DNA of 64,000 nucleotides, from positions 114,001-178,000 of the forward strand of contig NW_027017977.1 in NCBI RefSeq assembly GCF_032854445.1, given 5' to 3'. Source of the DNA: Liolophura sinensis. Lineage: Eukaryota; Mollusca; Polyplacophora; Chitonida; Chitonidae. Shown here piece after piece: positions 31,863-43,265 of the stretch; position 1 is the first letter of the stretch; every line of letters begins with the position of its first letter. The notes under the pieces are model-generated. The model was not told where the DNA came from and searched no databases. It saw only the letters and a list, made by a program, of their open reading frames with translations. Position numbers and translations under genes: made by a program.

Positions 31863-33351
31863 CACTGTTGGCCAAAATGATGGAATAAAATATTAACCAT
31901 CTTTGGGTAAAGATGGAACCCTTCGCAATGATCAAACGTCCAGAGAATGTAAAATGGTGAAAGGAATACAAAACCAGAAGATTTAGCTTGAATTGTTGAG
32001 ATTTAACGTGACCATAAGATTCAAATGAAAACAGATGAATCGATGAACTTGACAAATGTGAATGCACAAATAAAGTCTCAGCAACAGATTAAAAGTCTCT
32101 AGTAACGTGTGTGACCACCTCTGGCACGAATGAGGGCAAGGAAACGCCGCGGCATGCTATCAACGAGGTTGTTGATGACGTCGGCGTGCATAGCGTCCCA
32201 CTCTCCCCCTGCGCCAATTCTTGCAGGGTTTGAGGTGCATTGCCCCGGTCCTTGATCGTACGGCCAAGGACATCCCAGGCATGCTCGATGGGGTTCATGT
32301 CAGGCGAACAAGCTGGCCATGGGAGCTGCTTCACTCCCTCATCCCAAAGAAATTGTCTGACGACGTTGGCCCTGTGTGGCCTGGCGCCGTCGTCTTGAAG
32401 GCGAAAGTTAGTTGTTGCCCTAGACTTGTCTTGCATGTGGCAAGCTGTGGTCCTGTAAAATATTCAGATACACGGCGGCATTGACGTTTGCTTCCATCAC
32501 GAAAGGCTCTGTTTTGCCACCCCACACCATCACTGAACCGTCACCACCTTGACGGACCTCCCGGACACAGTCATCATGGAGGTTCTCGTCACGCAATCTC
32601 CGAACCCTTTGTCGTCCATCTTGTCGGTCAAGGATGTATCTGCTTTCGTCAGTGAAGACGACGTGACGCCAATGGCCAACCTGTAACGCCCGGTGCCCCC
32701 TAGCCCAAAGCAGTCGTGCAACACGATGCGGAGCAGTCAGACGTGGACATGTGACCATCTGTCTTGCTCGATGCCCTGAATCAATAAGTCGTTGATTCAC
32801 GGTTTGATGTGAACACGTACCCCATAGTGTTGCTTTTACAAGAGACGGAGACGGCTGGTTGGCATTCTGTGGTTTGTTCAACACAGGTGTATCAGTCGCC
32901 TATCCTGTCGTCTTGTGGTCGAACGTGGACGCCCTGTTGACTTTCCTGGCCTTAACTGATGTACCTCTCTGACACAAAAGTGGCATGTTTAAACCCTTCC
33001 CGTCTTAGGGTAATCACCCTCCGTCGAATCACTAGTGACGGAGGAGCAGGCATGACACTGTGAACTTCTATGCCAAAATTTGCGTCGATGAAATCAGGGA
33101 TGGCCTAAACATAAGCTCTGTTTATATAGGGGTGCAGCCGGAGAGAAAGTACGAGACTTAAATTGTGTCGCTTTACATGGCTCTCAACCGAAAGCCCTTC
33201 CACGTAACTAAATTTTTGGCTTCCACTTACATAAAGGGTCCTTCGTATAATAGTTAGGAAGAGCCAAGTGTATTGCAGAGAGGACCAAATACTAGTATTG
33301 TCCAGAAGTGTAACCTGAATTTATTTTATTCCATCATTTTGGGCAACAGTG
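31863..33351 (-). mobile_element. Tc1-like DNA transposon 2
   Basis: A 1489-bp element with terminal inverted repeats of about 29 bp (cactgttggccaaaatgatg at the left; 28 of 29 match). TA target duplications lie at 31861-31862 and 33352-33353. It encodes one minus-strand DD34E transposase, now broken. Confidence 0.93.
32089..32986 (-). pseudogene. Tc1-like DD34E transposase, frameshifted
   Basis: The DDE core is readable in two frames. 32884-32420 contains VVFTDESRYILDRQDG. 32436-32089 contains DDGARPH and SPDMNPIEHAWD, with 34 residues between the last two catalytic positions. The frame shifts near 32430. Remnants of the N-terminal DNA-binding domain (GRPRSTTRRQDR-like) are detectable upstream, around 32900-32986, in changing frames. 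The family differs from element 1 in both protein and terminal repeats. Confidence 0.88.
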
Positions 33352-33353
33352 TA

Positions 33354-35219
33354 TGTTCTTTTCTACCATTTCATCATTTGTTTTGTATTCATGTGTAATT
33401 CAGCTGAAAAAATCGTTTCAAATTCCTGGCTGACAAAATAATAACTCTTGTTACAGGTTATCCCACATGGAGCCAACCAATTCTCTAAGCTGATGTGTCT
33501 AACTTCTCAGTATTCACAAGTGGTGGAGATGTGCAAACATGTCCTTGGAGGGTTCAACATTGACTGATACAGGGCGTATTCACTTAATTGTTTTTCACCT
33601 ATTTATCCATATTGTTTGTGTTTCATGTTTGCATGTTACTTAGTTTGTAAGGTTGTTTGCCCTGTAGGAACATCTTATCTTAATTAATACCCATCCTAAA
33701 ATCGTACACTCTATTGTGGTAATTCTTAAATTGACGTATTGTAATCAATACCCATCTTAACAATTTAGGTTTTAAAATGTTAAAAAAAATGTTAATGGCG
33801 ATCAGTCTTTGTCGTACAGTTGTTCCATTTAATGTATTTTGCCTTCAGCGTGCATATTAATAACTGGGACATACTTAGTATCTTCACATTTCTTTGGGGT
33901 ATTATAATCCACGTTAATGTTTTTTGCTACTGCTATTTTCTGCTCACACACTCCCTCAAAATTTTCTTAACTGCATCAGTGGGGAACTCGTAAATCTCCT
34001 TCACATCTGAATCAAGACAGTCCAAAACGGTGAACTCATTTGTTCTTTCCTTTATTAAGCCACAGTTGTCAGTGTACGTGGGCTCATAAAACATATATGA
34101 AATACACGCGCACCGCAACATCACAGAAGACAATGGTGCGTTTTACTGTCATTGAGAGCTTGTGTGTAACTGTTCACATATATCAGTGTCAGTCTGTAGC
34201 ATAAATTTCCCGACCACTTCACTGGCCTAGGAGCTAGAGCGACCTCCTCGATGTCAAGACACCATACATCAAACCCAGGTCAGGTTACACGAAACATTTT
34301 ACACTTGGTACTTGTTGCTGCCTTGCTTGACGCTCAGCACTGACAGGTTACAGAAAACAAACATAAGGGGTTGGGCCCAGTGTCGTGAGATGTTTTGTGG
34401 CATTATTTTTCAGTGGCAGCATGTACTCACCCTGCCACAACAACACATACTTTATGAGCACACTATATACTTCTCGTCATCATATGTCTAAAAAATTGTG
34501 AGGTATGACATTAAACCCAAGCATACATATATACATAACATATTTTGTATCCTACATGCCCTTTTTCTTTTGCAATCCATTTATATGCATAGACATCATT
34601 TTATTCATGTATCATGGGCACTTTACACCATACTCTATATGTATATCGGAGTGTCCCTCATTACAGAATTTCTTACCTGAAATTGCAGCTTTTTTAATGT
34701 ACCTGATATTATAATATGTACTACCTGTAAGCACTTTTTGTTTCTCCCTCTTTCGCGTGCAACAGCTTTTGACATGGTATGTATTATCTGTAAGCACTTT
34801 TGGCATCTCGCTCTTTTGTACAACAGGCATTGACGCTTTTTTTTTTTGGTTTGCTGCACACTTTCGGCTGTGAATTGCTACATTTTCCTTTTCCTTTAAA
34901 AACATGCTCTATTGTTTCTAAATTGGCTTTTATAAAGTCCATGTGCAGCTTTTGAATTCTTTGTTATGGGCACTGATGTCTGTTCACATTGTTTTTTAAC
35001 AGAACTCATTTGCTGATGGCAGGGTTAATAAAGCCTCGGCCTTGTTAGTACTCAGCAAGTGGCTTGTTTTACTCAGAGCAGATTGTCCAAGGCCACATGT
35101 TGCTGATTGTATATTCAGTCTCAGGGCTAGCAACAAGTTCAAAATTGTCACTAATAAAACACTGTTTTAAAGCACTTATTTCCTTTGCTTCCTGCCCACA
35201 CATATTTATAATTTAATAA
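33354..35219. other. Intergenic, no gene recognised
   Basis: AT-rich DNA with only short motif-free open frames. A 63-bp imperfect tandem duplication lies at about 34717-34838 (tacctgtaagcac near 34722 and tatctgtaagcac near 34785). A direct-repeat copy of about 50 bases lies at 33705-33755; its other copy is at 31152-31202. Confidence 0.5.
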
Positions 35220-36286
35220 TAATAATATCTTTATTTATTAAGGGTAGCTCGGTCAATATACAATGAAACTGGTCCTCCCAAGGCCTTCAGAGAGAAAACA
35301 ATATGTAGGAAACATGTACTTAGAGTCAAATAAAAAAAATACATCAGTATATATAAAACAAGAGAAATCATCTTGAATTTTGAAAAGTGACATACGTTCA
35401 TACATACAAACACAGAACAAACCAAATGAGTGGGAGATGGCCCCTTTGCCATCCCCTGTTTGTTTTGAACAACGCACATGTGTGCAACAGTGTCACAGGG
35501 ACATAGCTTTACGAAAAGGTTTTCCACAGTAATAATAATAATACATCTGAGTATTAAAAAAAACTACAAAAAAAAATAATAAAATGAATAAAAAAAAGTA
35601 CATTTTAGGTTTCAACATATTACATTTAGATTCTATACAAGTAATGTTAAGAGAGATGGGATATTATCTAGATGATTGGTACATTGAAGGCATACATGTA
35701 TATTCCAGTTGTTGTCCGTAATTTTAAGTAACGTGATTAAAAACTCGATAGGGAAGGGGCTTCCTTTAAGTGGATTGGTAGGCGGTTCCATAGTTTGATG
35801 CCTATACGTGTAAAACTTTTTGTCATGTAATTTGTCCTGCCTGTACGCAAATAGATATTATGTTGTGTTTATCTAATTACAGTATTGTGCAGTTGTTTGT
35901 TTGGAGGGAAATGTTTAATGTAGTCTGGACAGTGATTATGTAATGCTTTATAAATGGTGCAAACAATTTCGTAGTTTACAATTTTATTAAAATGCATCCA
36001 TTTTGGTCTTGCCAGCAAAGTTTTTTCAGATGTGTTTCTGGTTTCTTGTAGAATTAAACCAGCAGTTCTTTTCTGTAAGTTAACTATCGTCTCTCAACTT
36101 TTAACTGAACAGTTTCCCCATAGTGAACAGCAATAATCAAAGTGAGGAAGAACATAACACTTATAGAAAATATCAATACAGTGACGTCTTAGAAGAGCTT
36201 TCTTCCTTCGTAGAATCCCTAACAATTTAGAAACTTTTTTACACACATTTTGATTTGTGTGTTCCAGGAAAGATGTTCATCAGTAT
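35220..36286 (-). mobile_element. CR1/L2-like LINE copy G, 3' part (split by VLE-2)
   Basis: A second type of non-LTR retrotransposon, on the minus strand. The end of RT is readable in pieces: DEHLSWNTQIKMCVKK near 36270-36225 and LPHFDYCCSLWGN near 36140. A 3' UTR follows and ends in ATT-type repeats near 35215-35228. The 5' continuation lies beyond VLE-2 at 50867 onward. The frame contains stops. CR1/L2 assignment is from general RT character only. Confidence 0.75.
36282..36286. repeat. 5-bp target duplication of VLE-2 (left)
   Basis: agtat here and aatat at 50867-50871 (4 of 5). The LINE reading frame (GIYI then DEHLSW) joins across the insertion if one copy is removed, supporting a 5-bp duplication. 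Confidence 0.7.
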
Positions 36287-36455
36287 AGTAGTAGAGGGAA
36301 TAGGAGTTCTGGCACACCCTCCATTTGGCAAATGGAGGCTCCCAGCCCCCATTCCAGGTGAGGTCCAGAAGTTCTAGAGGTTCTGGCGCACCCTCCCCTT
36401 GGGGCCCTCCCCAGAACATAATAGAGGCCCCAGCCCCTTCTCGTGTTCTATTAGA
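36287..36455 (+). repeat. Left terminal inverted repeat of VLE-2
   Basis: Begins agtagtagagggaataggag and contains two related blocks (ttctggcacaccctcc and ttctggcgcaccctcc, each ending in a cccagcccc-type run). Matches the reverse complement of 50698-50866. Confidence 0.85.
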
Positions 36456-36508
36456 CATACCAATTGCACCAGGTATACTTCTACACCAATTGTGTATACA
36501 ACAACAAC

Positions 36509-36820
36509 ATGTCAAGGGGTTACAATAAGTGCCGGTGGCTACCCATCGGCTGCACGGAGCTTTGTGGTAAGAGCTGTCTGGGGGAGTACTGCGGGATTCA
36601 TTTAGCCAATCTGCGAAAGAGTCTTGGCACCCAGTCATATATTAGCTGTGGTCAGGGTGTTAAAAACCGACTTCGGCTTTGCATGGCCTGTGGATATCAT
36701 AATGCCCAGATGCGAGAAAAGGTGGCAGAGGCGCAAACTTTTCTTGGACGAGTTCAACCGGCTGGCGGCAATCGAAATTTACAATTAGAGAAACAGCACC
36801 AGGTAGATATCAGCACTTGA
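36509..36820 (+). CDS. Small Cys-rich (zinc-ribbon-like) protein, VLE-2 copy
   Basis: Homologue of 15483-15761. It keeps FCGKSC-type spacing as LCGKSC, then YCGIH, and RLCMACGYHN. One Cys pair (PCIIC in VLE-1) is lost here, being YISC. After AQTF the frame shifts relative to VLE-1, so the last 25 residues are unrelated and the FLDEF-type C-terminus is lost. The product, if any, is 103 aa. Start MSRGYNKC at 36509 is the first ATG and is shared with VLE-1. Confidence 0.6.
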   Translation: MSRGYNKCRWLPIGCTELCGKSCLGEYCGIHLANLRKSLGTQSYISCGQGVKNRLRLCMACGYHNAQMREKVAEAQTFLGRVQPAGGNRNLQLEKQHQVDIST

Positions 36821-36858
36821 AATTTTACAGTTAGAGAAACAGCACCACTAGTCATACA

Positions 36859-39800
36859 ATGAACCACCATCAAAAAGCGCGAGCACTACGGGGGGAGTTT
36901 GAGACGCTCCTAGGTGTGCGGCCCAAGTACCCACGGTCCCGTATTGCCTTGGAAAAACTGCAGGGGATCCTCGACATGTATAAAACGGCTGTGTCTGAGT
37001 TGAAGCGGCTGCAAGACAGCAAGAACTCCCGAAGTAACGAGGAGTTGAAGCAAGATGCCAGTAACGAGGAGTTGAAGCAAGGCGTTAAGAACCTCCTCAG
37101 TAACGAAGAGTTGGATGAATTGCTAGGCGAAAAGAAACTAGAATTCATTAACACCGGCAGGGCTATAAGGAATCTCCTCCGGGTCTGGCAGATGGGCGTA
37201 CCCGAAGGCGTTTGGACGGACCCAGTAGCCTTCTTAGAAGAAGTTCGAGCTATTATTCACCAGAAGCTAGAAGAAGAGATCCTGGCACTCAACGGGGTTA
37301 AGTTCCAACTAAGCCTCAGGGTTCAGATGCGAAAAGACAACGCCGATGGCAGTGAAGAGTATACCAGTCCAGTACTCCACAGCAAACAGGAGGCCCTCTT
37401 AGAGGCTGGTGACATTGACGGGGCTCTAAATAAGGCCTTCCCCACCATCCAGGAGGTGCTGGAAAAATGGACACAGCGAGGGTCAGGGTGGGTTGTCAAT
37501 AGCGTGCAAAGACTCTGCCTTGACATTGCAAGGTATCAGCCGCTGAGAGGCGGGTCCTACATCCCCCTACCCGCAGCTGTGAGTGATAAGAAAGCAGTCA
37601 TCAATGTGAAAAACAAAGACGACGACTGCCTCCGATGGGCACTCCGGTCTGCCTTATTTCCAGCCGCCAGAAACCCTCAGAGATCAACAAACTATCCCAC
37701 CAATGATGGTCTTGAATTAGTGGGATGGACGCCCCCACGCCCATCTCTCAGATCCCTAAAGTGGAGGAAAAGAACGACCTCGCCATCAGCGTGTTCGGAT
37801 GGGACAAGGGCGTGATCGTGCACCGCCTCAGCAAGAAGCCCGGCGACACGCCCCGAATCAATCTGCTGCTGATTGGGAAGGCAGGCAAATTCCATTATAC
37901 GTGGATAAAAGACCTCAACCGTCTCCTGTTCCAAGAAAGTAAGGCACACCATTGCAAACACTTCTGCGAGCGTTGTCTACACGGTTACACAAGGGAGGAT
38001 CTGCTCGAGGCGCATAAGCCGGAATGCCGAGGGATTGGCCAGACGGCGGTGAAGGTGGAAATGCCCCAAGAGGGGGAAAACAAGTTCGCCTTTCAGAACC
38101 ACCACAAACAGCTACCTGCTCCGTTCATCATATATGCCGACTTCGAGGCTCTGACCAGAAAGGTTGAAGGCCCGCCGCCGTCAACTACAGAGAGCAGCAC
38201 TCAAAAGACTCAGCACCACGAGCCCTGCAGTTACTGCCAGGTTGTGGTGCGTTGCGACGGCCGCACAAAACGCCCCGTGGAATACAGAGGCCCTAACGCG
38301 ACGGAACACTTCCTCAGAGCTCTCCAACATGAGAAGCGGGAAATCCAAAATGTTCTAGCCAACCCTATAGCCATGAATATGACTCCCCAAGACTGGCAGG
38401 CCCATAACAACGCCGCAACCTGCCACGTGTGTGAGAAGCCTCTAGGCGTCGATTCTGTGCGCGATCACTGCCATATCACCGGCAAGTACAGAGGCGCGGC
38501 CCATAACGCATGCAACCTAAAGTTGCGGCTGGGTCCCAAGACAGCCATGCCTGTAGTCTTCCACAACTTACTGGGCTACGACGGGCACCTCCTGATGCAA
38601 GCCATAAGTTAGGAGAAGGGCCGCATCTCCTGCATCCCCAACAACACGGAAAAGTACATCTCCTTCTCGCTGGGGCAGCTCCTCTTCATCGACAGCGTTC
38701 AATTCTTACCGACTTCCCTTGACAATCTGGTAGAGGCTAACAAACCTGAGGCTTTCCACATCACAGCCCGGTATGAGTCCGCCGAAGAAAAACGAAAGCT
38801 ACTCATGCGCAAGGGTGTCTACCCCTATGAGTATATGGACTGCTGGGAGCGGTTCGACGTGTCCAGCCTCCCACCCAAAGAGGCTTTCTACAGTAAGCTC
38901 AAAGTCGGAGGCATTCGCGATGAGGACTACACCTACGCTCAACAGGTATGGAAGGTATTTGACTGCACCAATCTGGGAGACTACACAGACCTTCACTGCC
39001 GCACAGACGTGCTCCTGTTGGCTGATGTGTTTGAGGCCTTCCGGAAGACTTGTTTACGGCAGTATGGATTGGACCCCGCTCACTACTTTACGAGCCCAAG
39101 CCTCTCGTGGGATGCGCTGTTCAAGAAGACCGGGGTAGAGCTGGAGCTGTTGACGGACTATGACCAACATCTCTTCATTGAGAAGGGGTTGCGAGGACGA
39201 ATCTCCATGGTAAGTAAGCGACACGCCAAAGCCAATAATCCGCAGGTCCAAAAGTCCAAACAGCTACAGCTACCCGAAAGTCCAAACAGCTACATCCAAT
39301 ACCTAGACGCCAATAATCTATATGGCTGGGCTATGAGTCAGTTTCTTCCGACGGGCGGCTTCCAGTGGGTAGGTGACGTGCAGCGTCTCGGTGAAACGAT
39401 TGCTACCCACCCCCACAACAGTCCTTATGGTTACATCCTCGAGGTCGACCTAGAGTATCCGGCCGACCTACATAACAGCTACCCATTAGTCCCGGAGCGT
39501 CTGGTGGTCCAGAAGGAGTGGATGTCAGACTATCAGCACGGCCTTCTCGGCAAAAATGCGCCTACCGAGGTCGAAAAGCTGGTCCCCAACATCCGCAACA
39601 AGGAACGGTACGTCCTGCACTACCGGAACCTACAGCTGTATCTTTTTCTAGGAATGCGCCTGACAAAGATTCACCGGGCCCTGAGATTCGCCCAGAGCCC
39701 TTGGATGGAACCTTATATCAGGATGAACACCGAGCTCCGAAAAACGGCCGCGAGTAAATTCGAGAAGGACCTGTACAAGCTAATGAACAACTCGGTCTTC

Positions 39801-40429
39801 GGAAAAACCATGGAGAACCTTCGGAAGCGTGTGGACGTCAAGCTGGACACGTCTAGTCCTAAACCGACCTATCTACGTGAGCATGAGCATTCTAGATCTC
39901 TCCAAGCACCTGATGTACGACTTCTTCTACAACCACATAAAGGCCCAGTACGGAGAGCGCTGCCAGCTCTTCTACACTGACACGGATAGTCTGCTACTCG
40001 AGATTCAGACTGATGATGTTTATAGGGATATGGCTGAGAATGCAAACCTGTACGACACCTCAGATTACCCACAAGACCACCCCCTGCACAGCGTAGCAAA
40101 TATGAAGGCCTTGGGGAAAATGAAGGACGAATGCGCGGGGCGGCTAATCGCCGAAAACATTGGTCTGCGCCCCAAGATGTACTCCATTCTGGAGGGAGAA
40201 AAAGCGAGTTGTGGAAAAGTGCATTCGCCATAAGCAGTACAAAGAGGCAATCTTCGAGAAAAAGGTCTTCCGACACGGTATGGACGTGCTCCAATCAGAG
40301 TGCCACCATATCTATGGGCAGCACCTCCATAAGGTCTCACTGTCCCCCTTCGATAGTAAGCGCTGGATCGCCGAAGATGGTGTCCACACCTTGGCTTATG
40401 GCCATAGAGATGCGGCACCCGCAGGATGA
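36859..40429 (+). pseudogene. Protein-primed-type family B DNA polymerase, VLE-2 copy
   Basis: The most complete polymerase in the window. An N-terminal domain carries three in-frame copies of SNEEL-type repeats (37030-37120). Exo I is YADFEAL near 38135. Next comes an endonuclease VII/HNH-like cluster (CHVCEKPL, then DHCHITGKYRG and HNACN, 38418-38515), then Exo II NLLGYD and Exo III in LHCRTDVLLLADVFE. Motif A-like DANNLYG is near 39305, motif B FGKTMENL near 39795, and motif C YTDTDSL at 39973. Breaks are a frameshift near 37725, a TAG at 38610, a deletion of about 100 bases near 39850 and a frameshift near 40195. The gene cannot make an active enzyme. Confidence 0.92.
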
Positions 40430-40462
40430 TGGGCTGGAATGGACATCCTCTTCGAGGAACTC

Positions 40463-41453
40463 CTAGCGCCGTAGAACCCCATCCAGGGGAAGCTGAGTAT
40501 CGGGAGGCACTATAAGCAACTCCTCACGAACGAATCCCCGTCGCGGCCTATCCGACGCATCGTCTAGATAGTACAGCACGGGTTCATTAGGCTTTGTGAC
40601 AGAGCGCCCCAGCCAATATATCTCTAGAGACCACACAGGATCAGTCGCGCGACGGCGGCCGCCCTCCAGCTCTCCAGGCTGATAGAGATAACGAACGCCA
40701 ACACCCTCGGGGATCTTCCGCTCATTATGTCCAATGGGACGACCTGGAACCGTCGAGGAAGGCTTATGGGGCACCCCCTTTGCCTTGATGGCATCTTTCA
40801 GCTTTTTACCGATCAGTCTCCCATTCGAGCCGAGCCACCCATTCAGTAGACCGGTGTTCGGGAGGGAGGTGCATCTCCTGGGCGTACTGATGTCCAAAGA
40901 GCCGCTCAGCCAGAGTATGGTTGAAACGCTCCACTATGCCTTGGTCTCGGTGGATATCCACACGGCCTCGGTGGAATGTGACATCATGTTTGGCCAGCAG
41001 TTGGCTCCCCGCATCCATAAATTCGCGCCCAGGGTCAACTTGGAGAAGCGTCGGCAATCTCAGGGGTCCCTGCTTGTAAATGCGAGAGAGAACATCAGCG
41101 ACTTCTTTTGGGATCTTTAGTAGCCAGAGGTTCCGCCTCCTTCCGCGAGAAGCGACATCAACAACTGTCAGCGCGTACTTATACAGCTTTCGGCCTCGCC
41201 CATCATGTGGTAGAAATAGAAGATCAGCTTGGTGGATGTCATTCGGCGTGGAAACATCGAACATAGGCCTCGGTATTTTTCGGGGACGAAGCAGGTATAT
41301 CTGCCAGATAGCCTGCTTTTTCATCCAGGCGCGGACCACATCTTCGGAGACTTTAGCCGCAGTGGCAAGTTTCTGGATGGCCGCGCGGCCCTTACAGTAC
41401 CCACGAGGGCTGTAGTAGATATTTGCCAGGCGAGCAGACACCTTACGAGCCAT
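40463..41453 (-). pseudogene. Retroviral-type (DDE) integrase, VLE-2 copy, frameshifted
   Basis: Frame open from 41453 to 40806, with all three catalytic acids visible: HQADLLFLPH, VDPGREFM and QGIVERFN. The C-terminal part (EELLIVPPDTQLP, stop at 40463) is in another frame, and the change falls near 40820-40830, where a short stretch present in VLE-1 is missing. Convergent with the polymerase at 33 bases. The N-terminal region before the core resembles integrase zinc-binding/linker domains only weakly. Confidence 0.88.
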
Positions 41454-41593
41454 ATCATTAAGGTATTCTAGCAGCCCTCTAACAGATTTGCGACGAAAAA
41501 GATGTTAATCATCGCGGCGCAGAACCACCTCACTACTAAGATCGTGCCACACGGCGAGGAGCTCGATGGCGAGTCCGGCACAGTCAGTTCGGA

Positions 41594-42040
41594 TTACTTG
41601 GTGAGTTTTGCGATTCCGTAACTCACACCCCCAACCACACACATTCCCAGGATGACGGTCATCTCGCGGTGTTTTTGATCTTCACTAGGCACATAGAAAT
41701 CTTAAAGCTGTGGCTCTGAGCCCAGCAGCGCGTCGCGTGCATCGCGTGTAAGAGTTTTGCCTGTGACCCTAGAATACTCGCGGATTGCAGCGTCGACATC
41801 CCGGAACGTTTGGACAGCGTGGCCCTGGCCGCGGAGTTCATCGTTGATCCAGTCCAAGCGCTCAGTGCGCTTTCGGGCCCATTTTTCCTGGGCGGCTTGG
41901 AGCTGCTCTTCAGCGTGGTCATAGCGCCTCCGCTCTTGGTCGACACCGGAACTCCTCAGCATCGAAAACATATAGCTGCTCCCGCTGAAGGCCAAAGCGT
42001 TTACGAGGGCGCCGCCCATCATCATTGCGATGGAGACCAT
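41594..42040 (-). pseudogene. p1, VLE-2 copy, premature stop
   Basis: Homologue of 19588-20034. Open for 112 codons from MVSIAMMMGG to LGSEPQL, then a TAA at 41702. The C-terminal hydrophobic part (starting DFYV) is readable in the same frame to 41594. Unknown function; likely membrane protein. Confidence 0.6.
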
Positions 42041-42042
42041 TA

Positions 42043-42282
42043 CTACTGGATTATATTGGGAGGAAGGAGCCCTTGTTTAATTAGCAGGTCCTTCAAAAAC
42101 ATAGCCAGGCCTACATCTGCAATGACCATGCCGACGTCATGGGGTGTTAAGTCGAGCTTCGGGAGGGCTCCTTTCAGGAACATCTGGCCGAGACGAGCGT
42201 ACCCAGTAGCCAGGAGAGAGACCACAGTGGCGTGGCAGGCCGCGTTGACTAGCACTTTTCCGTCACCGGGTGGAGTAGACAT
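42043..42282 (-). CDS. p2: conserved 79-aa hydrophobic protein, VLE-2 copy
   Basis: Intact homologue of 20037-20276 with only scattered changes. It keeps the hydrophobic VVSLLATGYARLGQMFLKGA segment and the LLIKQGLLPPN end. The p1 start lies 2 bases downstream. Preservation in both copies argues that the family relied on it. Confidence 0.65.
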   Translation of the reverse strand: MSTPPGDGKVLVNAACHATVVSLLATGYARLGQMFLKGALPKLDLTPHDVGMVIADVGLAMFLKDLLIKQGLLPPNIIQ

Positions 42283-42759
42283 GCTGATCTATATAGAAAG
42301 GGTCGCGACGTGTATTCAAATGGAGATTCTTTTCTTGCGGCGTGATATCTTTTTGCGGCGTAATATCTGCACCTCGTGCATGTGCTGTATAGCAGCTGCG
42401 CCACGCGCGTAGCAACACTAACACTGCAAGGCTGCCAACGCTTAATAACGCAAGGGGCGCCCTCCAGCGGGTGATTTGGTGTGCATTCGTAGAATCGGGT
42501 TCCTTCGCAAAATCTTTGGCTCCCCCTCCTTCGTAGAATCCGGTTCCTTCGGCTGTTTGTTAGAAGAAACAACTATACCAAGCAAAGCAGCCTTTGCCCC
42601 GCGAAGCTCGTCCTTGAGCTTTTCAGTCTTGGCCTTTCTCGCTGCAGTACCCGCTCGACCCGCAGCGACTCTTTTGGGATTCTTCGCTGGGCCGTCATTC
42701 GTAGAATCCGCTGTCACCCCCTCCGCTTCCTTCGGGCCTTCCGGATTCGTTGTACTCAT
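42263..42759 (-). pseudogene. p3, VLE-2 copy, frameshifted
   Basis: Begins MSTTNPEGPKEAEG at 42759. The Lys/Ala/Glu region is intact to about 42530; then the frame shifts relative to VLE-1, so the membrane helix (LAVLVLLRAW) lies in another frame. The homologous end is at 42263. Confidence 0.5.
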
Positions 42760-43240
42760 GTTCCTCTGGATCATACGGCTCATTTCTAGGACAGCAGTGG
42801 TGTTCAAATGAGCAGTGCTCAGCAGTGGTCATCGGCATGGTTAACAGTACCAAGTACTTACCATAGCAGTAGTATAGCCAGGAGCTAGCACTGCTAATCG
42901 CCTGTTCAACAAATGGGTCGGTAGAGAGCTGGGCCATGAGAATTGGTCGATTCTCGGGTGGCATTGGTAACCATCCGCGCACCGAGCTTAGCCTCGTACC
43001 GGGAGTGCAGCCTTTCAACACCTTCGTCGCTCATGTCGTCGATCTCAGCGGTTGTTACGTCTTTTTCCAGATATCGCTTGGCCTGCCCACCCACCGCAAG
43101 TGCCGCCAGCCTATCCCTGAGCTGCCGTGCATCATCTTGTTGGCTGGGGTCGGGCTGTTGGCTTCGGCTGGGCTGTTGGCTTCGGCCGGGCTCCTCCTCT
43201 GCGCCCACAGATTCTCGTCTATAAGCTCGTCGGTATCCAT
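42695..43240 (-). pseudogene. p4, VLE-2 copy, frameshifted and deleted
   Basis: Homologue of the intact 20678-21265. The start MDTDELIDE is kept at 43240, but frames change near 43200 and 42980, and a short internal segment is missing. The conserved PPENRPILMAQLSTDPFVEQ stretch and the acidic Gly-rich tail remain. Confidence 0.6.
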
Positions 43241-43265
43241 GCTTCATACGTAGGGGCACCTACGT

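Noticed and set aside
34612-34905. Minus-strand 97-codon open frame with Cys/Lys repeats
   Set aside because: It arises from a 63-bp imperfect duplication and has no recognisable domain.
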